This document shows positions 7,428 to 13,154 of a DNA stretch of 13,154 bases, one piece after another (position 1 is the first letter of the stretch; each line of letters begins with the position of its first letter). A program made the translations under genes and the position numbers. The notes under the pieces are model-generated. The model did no database searches, had not been told where the DNA came from, and saw only the letters and a program-made list of their open reading frames with translations. The stretch is from Pseudomonadota bacterium (GTDB taxonomy: Bacteria > Pseudomonadota > Alphaproteobacteria > UBA9655), in the NCBI GenBank assembly GCA_021809225.1, contig JAKBAL010000014.1, forward strand, positions 1 through 13,154. The letters are read 5' to 3'.

Positions 7428-9719
7428 GTGGAAGAGACTCTTAATCAACGCGCACTCGATTATCATCGTCATAAACCATTCGGCAAGCTAAAGATTGTAG
7501 CTACAAAGCCACTTTCAACCCAAGAAGATTTGGCCTTGGCTTATACTCCTGGTGTGGCTGCTGTCAGTGAGGCGATCCAAAAAGATCCTCGAGAAGCGGC
7601 AACGCTTACGGGTCGCGCAAATCTTGTGGCAGTGATTAGCAATGGAACCGCCGTTTTAGGACTTGGAAATATCGGTCCCTTGGCCGCAAAGCCGGTTATG
7701 GAAGGAAAAGCGGTTCTCTTTAAAAAGTTTGCAGGAATTGACGTTTTTGACATTGAAATTAATGAATCCGACCCGGATAAGCTCGTTGATATTATCGCAA
7801 GTCTTGAGCCCACCTTTGGGGGGATTAATCTTGAAGATATCAAAGCGCCTGAGTGTTTCCAGGTGGAACGAGAACTTAAAAAGCGCCTTAAGATTCCCGT
7901 TTTTCATGATGATCAGCATGGAACAGCAATCATTGTAGGAGCAGCCGTTCTTAACGCTTTAAAGCTTGTAAAGAAAAGTATAGAAGATGTAAAGCTCGTC
8001 ACCTCTGGCGCGGGGGCTGCGGCCATTGCGTGTCTTGATATTCTTGTTCATCTAGGGATTAAACGAGAAAACATCATCGCAACAGACCAAGCAGGAGTCA
8101 TTTATAAAGGGCGTCCCACAAAAATGGATCCTTTTAAAGAAAAGTATGCGACTGATCAAAAGGCACGTACCTTGGTAGAAGCAATCCAAGGAGCGGATAT
8201 TTTTTTAGGGCTTTCGGCGGGAGGAATTTTAAAAGGTGAGGCTGTAGCCACCATGGCCGATCATCCTATTATTCTTGCCCTTGCAAACCCTACGCCGGAA
8301 ATCCTGCCGGAAGAGGTCAAGTTGTTTCGCGACGATGCGATTATGGCGACGGGTCGTTCAGACTATCCCAATCAAGTTAATAATGTTTTGTGTTTTCCTT
8401 TCATTTTTAGAGGAGCGCTCGATGTGGGAGCGACCACCATTAATGAAGAGATGAAACTTGCCTGCGTCTATGCGCTTGCTAATCTTACTCTTACAGATCC
8501 TTCTGATGTGGTGACATCTATTTATACTCATGAGGATTTAAGTTTTGGGCCAAATTATATCATTCCAAAGCCCTTTGACCCCCGCCTCGTGACAGAGCTT
8601 CCCCCAGCGGTTGCAAAAGCGGCTATGCAAACAGGCGTTGCAACCCGTCCCCTTCAAGATATGGAAGCCTATAAACAGCAGTTGTCTGAGTTTGTTTATC
8701 GCTCTAGCCTTATTATGAAACCCATATTTAGCCGAGCAAAAGCTATGCCACTTCGTATCGTCTATTCTGAAGGTGAGGACGAAAGGGTTTTACAAGCCGC
8801 TCAGCGCGTTCTTGAAGAGGGGATTGCTTATCCCATTCTTATCGGACGACGAGAAGTTGTGGAAGCTCGGATTAAACGATTGAATTTGCGAATGCAATGT
8901 GGTCAAGACTTTGAACTCGTCGATCCTCAAAAAGATCCTCGTTACCATCAATATTGGAGCGAGTATCATCGGTTGATGGGACGGAAAGGGGTATCTCCTG
9001 ATTTTGCTAAAATCGTTTTACGCACAAACTTTTCTGTTATTGCAAGTCTCATGGTTCATTTTGGTGAAGCGGATTGCGCCCTTTGTGGGCCTGTGGGACG
9101 TTATGGGCACCACCTTGATTCGATCATAGAGATTGTGGGCCTCAAGCCCGGGTTAGAAGTAGCGGCGGCTATGAGCATTATGGTTCTTGAAAAAGGTTCT
9201 TTTTTCTTTTGTGATCCCTACGTCAATTTGAATCCAACAAGCTGTCAACTAGCAAAAATGGCCGTTATGGCTGCGGAACAAGTGCGTAAATTCGGAATTG
9301 TTCCTAAGCTTGCTCTTTTATCTCATTCAAATTTTGGGACTTATCAAGATGAATCTGCTTTGAAAATGCGCCAAGTCTTCGCGAAAATCAAAAGTATTGC
9401 TCCAGAATTAGAAGTTGAGGGTGAAATGCATGCAGATTCAGCTCTTAATGAGATGATTCGCTTAAAAACCTTTCCGGGGTCTACGCTGAAAGGACAAGCA
9501 AACCTCCTTATTATGCCAAATTTGGACACTGCAAATATAGCTTTTAATATGATTAAAGTGATGGCGGATGGACAGCCCATAGGACCCATTTTATTGGGAC
9601 CTGCCAAACCTATTCATATTTTGACTCCCTCTATGACGACACGGGGAATCTTTAACATGTCGGCTATTGCAGTCGTAGATGCACAAAAAACAAACCGACC
9701 TTCTTCGGCCTTAGGCTAG
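7428..9719 (+). CDS. maeB: NADP-dependent malic enzyme with C-terminal phosphotransacetylase-like domain
   Basis: A 763-residue MaeB-type protein. It oxidatively decarboxylates malate to pyruvate, making NADPH, and feeds gluconeogenic or acetyl-CoA metabolism. The malic enzyme domain (about 1-420) shows AYTPGVA with catalytic Tyr39, [21 protein letters not shown]94 in GKAVLF, metal ligands in LEDIKAP and FHDDQHGT (D161/D162), the NAD(P)-binding [10 protein letters not shown], and LANPTPE. The C-terminal part (about 440-763) is a phosphotransacetylase-like domain starting [12 protein letters not shown] and ending [12 protein letters not shown]; in MaeB this domain is regulatory and generally lacks PTA activity. 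The start is GTG at 7428 with AGGAGG at 7417-7422. mgtE follows after 7 bases, suggesting one operon. Confidence 0.96.
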   Translation: MEETLNQRALDYHRHKPFGKLKIVATKPLSTQEDLALAYTPGVAAVSEAIQKDPREAATLTGRANLVAVISNGTAVLGLGNIGPLAAKPVMEGKAVLFKKFAGIDVFDIEINESDPDKLVDIIASLEPTFGGINLEDIKAPECFQVERELKKRLKIPVFHDDQHGTAIIVGAAVLNALKLVKKSIEDVKLVTSGAGAAAIACLDILVHLGIKRENIIATDQAGVIYKGRPTKMDPFKEKYATDQKARTLVEAIQGADIFLGLSAGGILKGEAVATMADHPIILALANPTPEILPEEVKLFRDDAIMATGRSDYPNQVNNVLCFPFIFRGALDVGATTINEEMKLACVYALANLTLTDPSDVVTSIYTHEDLSFGPNYIIPKPFDPRLVTELPPAVAKAAMQTGVATRPLQDMEAYKQQLSEFVYRSSLIMKPIFSRAKAMPLRIVYSEGEDERVLQAAQRVLEEGIAYPILIGRREVVEARIKRLNLRMQCGQDFELVDPQKDPRYHQYWSEYHRLMGRKGVSPDFAKIVLRTNFSVIASLMVHFGEADCALCGPVGRYGHHLDSIIEIVGLKPGLEVAAAMSIMVLEKGSFFFCDPYVNLNPTSCQLAKMAVMAAEQVRKFGIVPKLALLSHSNFGTYQDESALKMRQVFAKIKSIAPELEVEGEMHADSALNEMIRLKTFPGSTLKGQANLLIMPNLDTANIAFNMIKVMADGQPIGPILLGPAKPIHILTPSMTTRGIFNMSAIAVVDAQKTNRPSSALG

Positions 9720-9726
9720 AGGGATA

Positions 9727-11118
9727 ATGGTTAATAACGAATATCTGCAGGCACATGAACAGGAGGAGAGTGAACCTCTCTATGGTGTTTCTCAAGATAC
9801 GATTCGAGCCTTAGAGGAAGCCCTAGAGGAAGAAGATAAGAAACAAGTTAAGAAATTAATTAAGCCGCTTCATGCAGCAGATGTGGCTGTCGTTATTGAG
9901 TATCTTTCCCCCCATTTACGCTATCATTTTATTGAAATTTTATGCCCTCATTTTGATCCCGATATCCTGACTCACCTCAATGAAACCGTTCGAGACGAAG
10001 TTGTTGAACAACTAGGAACAAGCGAAATAGCAGAGGCTATTACAGGACTTGAGAGCGATGATGCCGTGGCGCTCATTGAGGATTTGGGCGAAGAGCAACA
10101 AAAGGAGATTCTTGATTCTATCCCCATTGGGGAAAGAGTCATTTTAGAAGAAGTTCTCGGTTATCCTGAGGATAGCGCAGCGCGCCTGATGCAGCGGGAA
10201 ATCGTCTGTGTGCCTAGCTTTTGGACAGTTGCTGAAACGATGCGCCATATGATGCAAGAAAAAGGGCTTCCCGAAAAATTTTATGATCTTTTCGTGGTTG
10301 ATCCAAAGCATACCCCTATTGGGGGAGTTCCTTTAAGCCTATTATTACAGCAACCACCCTCCACAAAAATCATGGATATTATGATGGTGGACATCAAGCG
10401 AATTCCTGCTCTTATGGATCAAGAAGAAGTAGCCCTTCTTTTTCGAAAATATGGTCTTGTCTCTGCCCCTGTTGTTGATGAAGGGGGCCGCATTGTCGGG
10501 ATGATTACGGTTGATGATGTTGTCGATGTGATTGAAGAAGAGGCTCAAGAAGATATCATGCTTCTTTCACGTGTTACGGAATCTGATTTTTACGAACCAC
10601 TTTTAAGCACGTCTTATTCGCGTATTCGTTGGCTTGTGATTTCTCTTTTTAGCACACTTTTAGCTGCTACTGTGATTTCGCAGTTTCAATACACAATTGA
10701 AAAAATGGTGGCTCTGGCAGTGTTAATGCCAATTAATGCGGCAATGAGCGGAAATGCTGGTATGCAAGTGGTCACCGTTACGGTGAGGGCTATTGCAACG
10801 CGAGAACTTGGCGGAGCTAACATGAGTCGAGCCATCTGGAAAGAGACTCTTGTTGGTCTCATTAATGGTATTGTGTTTGGAGCGGTGGTTGGATCGATTG
10901 CAGCCTTTTGGTTTTCTGACCCTGCTTTAGGAATCGTTTTAGGAGGCGCTTTAATTTTTAACATGATCTGGGCCGGCGTTTGGGGAGTGGTTCTTCCCAT
11001 TGTCATTGATAAAATGGGAATGGATCCAGCCCTTAGCGCAGGTCCTTTTTTAACGACTACAACAGATTTATTAGGATTTGCAATCTTTTTAGGACTTGCC
11101 AGCCTCTTTTTATTATAA
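9727..11118 (+). CDS. mgtE: Magnesium transporter/channel MgtE
   Basis: A 463-residue MgtE, the usual length. It is a homodimeric inner-membrane Mg2+ channel gated by intracellular Mg2+. The N domain (about 25-150) contains helical repeats (LESDDAVALIEDL). Two CBS domains occupy about 155-215 and 216-272, the second with VSAPVVDEGGRIVGMITVDD. A connecting plug helix spans about 276-298. Five membrane helices follow (about 299-463), with the pore segment LMPINAAMSGNAGMQ and the conserved Asp of the ion site, D447 in TTTTDLLG. The usual GGN is SGN here, a mild variation. It starts 7 bases after maeB stops, with AGAGGG just before the ATG. Malic enzyme needs a divalent metal, so pairing the genes makes biological sense. 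No clear terminator follows. Confidence 0.96.
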   Translation: MVNNEYLQAHEQEESEPLYGVSQDTIRALEEALEEEDKKQVKKLIKPLHAADVAVVIEYLSPHLRYHFIEILCPHFDPDILTHLNETVRDEVVEQLGTSEIAEAITGLESDDAVALIEDLGEEQQKEILDSIPIGERVILEEVLGYPEDSAARLMQREIVCVPSFWTVAETMRHMMQEKGLPEKFYDLFVVDPKHTPIGGVPLSLLLQQPPSTKIMDIMMVDIKRIPALMDQEEVALLFRKYGLVSAPVVDEGGRIVGMITVDDVVDVIEEEAQEDIMLLSRVTESDFYEPLLSTSYSRIRWLVISLFSTLLAATVISQFQYTIEKMVALAVLMPINAAMSGNAGMQVVTVTVRAIATRELGGANMSRAIWKETLVGLINGIVFGAVVGSIAAFWFSDPALGIVLGGALIFNMIWAGVWGVVLPIVIDKMGMDPALSAGPFLTTTTDLLGFAIFLGLASLFLL

Positions 11119-11249
11119 AGAAACCCTCACGAAATTTCCAGAAAACTTAAACAATTATAAACTTATTCTATGCTATTATTTTAATGTGTATAGTTATAAA
11201 TAAGAATTTCATTAATAAATGTATGTTTTTTTGAAGAAAAAAATCATAA

Positions 11250-11258
11250 GGGGGGGGG
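11250..11258 (+). promoter_or_regulatory. Nine-G tract serving as ribosome binding site
   Basis: A run of nine G ends two bases before the ATG at 11261. It is the only Shine-Dalgarno-like element for the small exported protein. Homopolymer G runs are prone to slippage, and changing the run length would alter SD placement. Confidence 0.5.
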
Positions 11259-11260
11259 TC

Positions 11261-11476
11261 ATGAAAAATTTATTATTTGCAACTAGTTTAGGTTTTGCGC
11301 TCCTATTCGTGGAGGGAGTTTATGCACAGGAAGTAGGTAACGAGTGGCCTGGTGTGCAAATTGAGAGTATAGGAGGTGTCCATCCGATGGATGCGCCAAG
11401 ATATCAACAACAACCTCATCCGATGGAGAAAAAGTGGTACTCTGCTCCTACACGGGCACCAGCAGTAGAGTATTAG
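11261..11476 (+). CDS. Small exported protein, 71 residues
   Basis: A 71-residue product with a classic signal peptide: MKNLLFATSLGFALLFVEG, then V-Y-A and a cleavage site before Gln23. The mature peptide has about 49 residues, is rich in Pro, Gln, Trp and Met, and holds two HPM units (HPMDAP, HPMEKK). The frame also runs upstream to 11219, but the ATG at 11261 follows a poly-G SD and gives the signal peptide, so it is preferred. The upstream 11119-11260 is AT-rich and offers an extended -10 (TGCTATTAT, 11171-11179). No family recognised; a small periplasmic or secreted peptide. The IS200-like element begins shortly after its stop. Confidence 0.65.
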   Translation: MKNLLFATSLGFALLFVEGVYAQEVGNEWPGVQIESIGGVHPMDAPRYQQQPHPMEKKWYSAPTRAPAVEY

Positions 11477-11546
11477 TTAACCCGAGTTCGGCATAAGAAA
11501 GAAAAAAAGACCCTTAATTCAATTTTCTATGGGAAGGGTATATACC

Positions 11547-11562
11547 TTCGCCTTTAGGCGGA
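11547..11562 (+). repeat. Left subterminal hairpin of the IS200-like element
   Basis: TTCGCC and GGCGGA pair around a TTTA loop (one G-T pair). It lies about 37 bases upstream of the transposase ATG, where IS200 elements carry a left-end hairpin. Confidence 0.45.
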
Positions 11563-11598
11563 ATTGCTTTAGCGGAATAGAGCCTTTAATATGAAGGT

Positions 11599-12024
11599 AT
11601 GGAAAGAGATAGATATCAGCGCGGAACGCACATAGTATTAGAGCTGCAGTACCATTTTGTATGGAAGACGGAATAAAGCTACCCAGTTCTTCAGGGAGAC
11701 GTAGCCTTAAGGGCGAGAGATCTGATCAAACAAATATGTTCAGAAAAAGAAATGGTTGTTGTTAGAGGTAATGTGAGGGCAGATCACATTCACGTATTAG
11801 TGAGTGCCCCAAGGTACCTATCCCCTGCAAAGATAGCTCAGTATCTAAAGGGAAAGAGCTCTTTTCGACTTATGCAGGAGTTCCCAGCCCTTAGAAAGAG
11901 ATATTGGGGCAGCCATCTCTGGGGCAGGGGGTATTTTTGTAGTACGGTTGGAGCTGTAACAGAAGAAATGATTAAAAAATATATTGAAGACCAATCGGAC
12001 GAGCCAGCAAACTTCAAGGTGTGA
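11599..12024 (+). pseudogene. tnpA: Disrupted Y1 (HUH) transposase TnpA, IS200-like
   Basis: From ATG 11599 the frame reads MERDRYQRGTHIVLELQYHF, then VWKTE, then TAA at 11674-11676, and continues in the same frame to the TGA at 12022-12024, about 141 residues in total. This is the usual size and sequence style of IS200-type TnpA, a single-strand transposase of the HUH class. The metal-binding HUH motif is intact (HIH in ADHIHVLVS), as is the catalytic Tyr region (TEEMIKKYIEDQ). LWGRGYFCSTVGAVTEE is also typical. A single TAC-to-TAA change at codon 26 would explain the stop. An internal ATG at 11752 gives only a 90-residue fragment that lacks the first strands, so activity is unlikely. A sequencing error or suppression cannot be ruled out. 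Confidence 0.85.
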
Positions 12025-12072
12025 GATGAGTAGGATTTATCCTCACAAGGCTCGCCTTTAGGCTCTTAGCAT

Positions 12073-12098
12073 ACCACCGGCTTTCTTTAGCCGGTGGT
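12073..12098 (+). repeat. Right-end hairpin of the IS200-like element
   Basis: A perfect 10-base stem, ACCACCGGCT with AGCCGGTGGT, around a TTCTTT loop. It lies 49 bases after the tnpA stop and matches the place and style of IS200/IS605 right-end hairpins. No T run follows, so a terminator role is less likely. Confidence 0.6.
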
Positions 12099-12177
12099 CG
12101 TTGATTATTTATGTGGAGACTTACAGAAGAATTGCAAGCTATTTTTTAAGCTGTTAACGGATAGGGATGTAACATCT

Positions 12178-12202
12178 GGCATATCAAAAGGAATTTGATG
12201 CC
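12178..12202 (+). repeat. Imperfect hairpin in the gene-free stretch
   Basis: GGCAT-AT-CAAA pairs with TTTGATGCC: nine paired bases with a two-base AT bulge. It is one of several palindromes packed between the IS element and the next gene. Confidence 0.4.
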
Positions 12203-12217
12203 TCCGAACTCAGGCTT

Positions 12218-12244
12218 GTCCTCGTCCCCGTGAAAACGAGGAAC
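12218..12244 (+). repeat. REP-like hairpin
   Basis: GTCCTCGT (12218-12225) pairs with ACGAGGAAC (12236-12244) with a single A bulge. The sequence CGTCCCCGTGAAAACGAGG is built like intergenic palindromes of the form GTC-xCCCG-GAA-CGGG-AA found in many proteobacteria. A related GAGGAAC...CGAAGAA pattern recurs near 12419-12437. Confidence 0.4.
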
Positions 12245-12257
12245 ACGAAGAACCAGA

Positions 12258-12359
12258 GTTAAGTTGGTTCGAACGCCTCCTAGGTTCCGGATATTAAAAA
12301 ACCTTAACGCTTCCCCTAGAATGGTCGCGAAGGGTTTCTAATTTTCGGGATGAAGCATG
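12258..12359 (+). repeat. Dispersed palindromic repeat, copy 2
   Basis: Plus-strand counterpart of the repeat on the minus strand at 2369-2463. It keeps the GCCTCCTAGG block, TATTAAAAAACC, GGTCGC, AAGGGTTT and the GCATG end. The internal hairpin is retained as AAACCTT with AAGGGTTT; one C-to-T change leaves a G-T pair, which hints that the fold is conserved. It lies in a gene-free stretch from 12025 to 12455 together with three other hairpins. Confidence 0.75.
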
Positions 12360-12455
12360 GGGGGGGAGGACACGAGTGTATGTGTCTAGTGAAATAAATA
12401 TATTAGCGTTAAGTTCATGAGGAACGGAGCGAAGAAATTCAGGGTGTTATTAGAT

Positions 12456-12704
12456 TTATCTTGCTGCTGTTTTAATGATTTTCTCTTCTGATTTCAGTAT
12501 ATTCGAAGATAAATCTCGTTCGCTAAGGAGGACCCATCCTTGTTTATGAGGAGAATGAAGAAGACATGGATCGTCTCCTTGATTCCACTCAGCGTGTGCT
12601 AAGGAAGTTAATGTTATCATCAATCCAATGAATAAAGGGACAATCATGAGAAGGAAAAATTGTTTTTGGTTAAGTGTATTTTGACGTATACATTTTACTT
12701 TCAT
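12456..12704 (-). CDS. Small exported protein, 82 residues
   Basis: The ATG at 12704 follows GAGAGGA at good spacing. The product has a basic, polar start (MKVKCIRQNTLNQKQ), a hydrophobic segment FFLLMIVPLFIGLMITLTSL (16-35), and A-H-A at 36-38, a textbook signal peptidase site. The mature part is about 44 residues with a single Cys (C47) and charged tail SEEKIIKTAAR. No family is recognised. Start signals and the signal peptide argue that it is real despite its small size. It is divergent from dusB, with a 164-bp gap between them. If uncleaved, it would be a single-span membrane protein instead. Confidence 0.6.
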   Translation of the reverse strand: MKVKCIRQNTLNQKQFFLLMIVPLFIGLMITLTSLAHAEWNQGDDPCLLHSPHKQGWVLLSERDLSSNILKSEEKIIKTAAR

Positions 12705-12868
12705 AAACTTTTCCTCTCATGATATTAAGACATGAATACATAGTATCAGTTAAGTTTAAAATCTTCGTTAAAACTTCCTTCCTAAATTGTTAATTTTCAT
12801 TTTTATTGTCCTTGAAAAAGCCTGAAGAAAAGAGGTAATGTCGCTATATTTGAGGAAAAGATAAGTTT

Positions 12869-13154
12869 ATGTTGCTACATATCGGTACAATTGCGTTGGA
12901 AGATCAGGTCATTTTAGCACCTATGTCGGGTGTTACGGATATGCCTTTTCGTCGTCTTGTCAAGCGGCAAGGCGCAGCTCTTGTTATTTCCGAAATGATA
13001 GCAAGCCAAGCGATGATACGGCAAACTCGCCAATCTTTGCTTATGTCAACCCATACTCCTGAAGAATACCCCATGGCTGTTCAACTTGCGGGATGTGAAC
13101 CTGAAGTTATGGCAGAAGCTGCGAAGCTGAATGTGGATCGAGGAGCCATTCTTA
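12869..13154 (+). CDS. dusB: tRNA-dihydrouridine synthase, 5' part
   Basis: The first 95 codons of a Dus enzyme, cut off by the window edge. Dus proteins use FMN and NADPH to reduce specific uridines of tRNA. The start shows VILAPMSGVTDMPFRRLVKR, the FMN-binding first strand and loop, then VISEMIASQAMIR and MAVQLAGCEPEVMAEAA, the second and third barrel strands. These match the DusB (NifR3-like) subgroup. The ATG at 12869 is used because an in-frame TGA lies at 12851 and GAGGAAAAG precedes it, although the spacing (about 12 bases) is long. In many alphaproteobacteria dusB leads into ntrB-ntrC; that part is not visible here. Confidence 0.92.
   Translation, partial: MLLHIGTIALEDQVILAPMSGVTDMPFRRLVKRQGAALVISEMIASQAMIRQTRQSLLMSTHTPEEYPMAVQLAGCEPEVMAEAAKLNVDRGAIL

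Larger units (their letters stand above)
11541..12100 (+). mobile_element. IS200-like (IS200/IS605 family) insertion sequence, inactive
   Basis: The region around the disrupted Y1 transposase gene carries structure at both flanks. On the left is TTCGCC-TTTA-GGCGGA (11547-11562), on the right a strong hairpin ACCACCGGCT/AGCCGGTGGT (12073-12098). An 11-base motif CGCCTTTAGGC occurs in direct orientation at 11549-11559 and again at 12053-12063. IS200/IS605 elements have no terminal inverted repeats but use subterminal hairpins, which fits. Exact ends are not determined, so the limits given are approximate. No accessory tnpB is present. Confidence 0.6.

Noticed and set aside
11477..11540. Terminator after the small exported protein (ACCCTT with AAGGGT)
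   Set aside because: The stem is only six bases with an 18-base loop and no T run. It may belong to the left flank of the IS element instead.
11752..12024. A separate 90-residue transposase gene
   Set aside because: It is the 3' two thirds of tnpA. The upstream in-frame codons from 11599 clearly belong to the same gene, broken by one TAA.
12178..12440. Possible CRISPR array because several palindromes lie in a row
   Set aside because: The hairpins differ from each other and there is no regular repeat-spacer spacing.

Overview
The window looks like chromosomal DNA of an alphaproteobacterium. The FabI, LipB, DusB and fused MaeB-phosphotransacetylase sequences read as alphaproteobacterial. Moderate-to-low GC, IS200-type debris, decayed genes and dispersed palindromic repeats fit a host-associated lineage of the Holosporales type. 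This placement is inference from sequence feel, not from a database search.

Left part (1-2463): the 3' end of fabI (enoyl-ACP reductase) is followed after 18 bp by sppA (membrane peptidase), very likely one transcript. It ends in a large hairpin that lies inside a roughly 95-bp repeat. A second, inverted copy of this repeat sits near 12.3 kb.

Island (2466-4250): a strikingly AT-rich gene follows, with its own good promoter. It encodes a protein with a TagF-like GT-B transferase signature plus an N-terminal export signal. Behind it, on the minus strand, is a frameshifted relic of the 3' end of mltG (endolytic transglycosylase), which ordinary ORF calling misses.

Minus-strand block (4447-7186): lipB overlaps a DUF167/YggU gene. 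Separately, a 45-codon membrane peptide gene overlaps the start of a 513-residue exported helical protein of unknown function. A sigma70-like promoter precedes the small gene.

Plus-strand block (7281-11118): tRNA-Leu(GAG), then maeB (malic enzyme with a phosphotransacetylase-like domain), then mgtE (Mg2+ transporter) only 7 bp behind. Malic enzymes need Mg2+ or Mn2+, so maeB-mgtE is a plausible functional pair.

Right part (11119-13154): a tiny exported protein is translated from a nine-G Shine-Dalgarno tract. It is followed by an IS200-like element whose tnpA has an in-frame stop, then a gene-free stretch packed with hairpins and the second repeat copy, then a small exported minus-strand protein. 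The start of dusB (tRNA-dihydrouridine synthase) runs off the end.

The most unusual items are the exported transferase-like protein, the hidden mltG relic, the inverted repeat pair and the poly-G ribosome binding site. No CRISPR array or recognisable defence system is visible.
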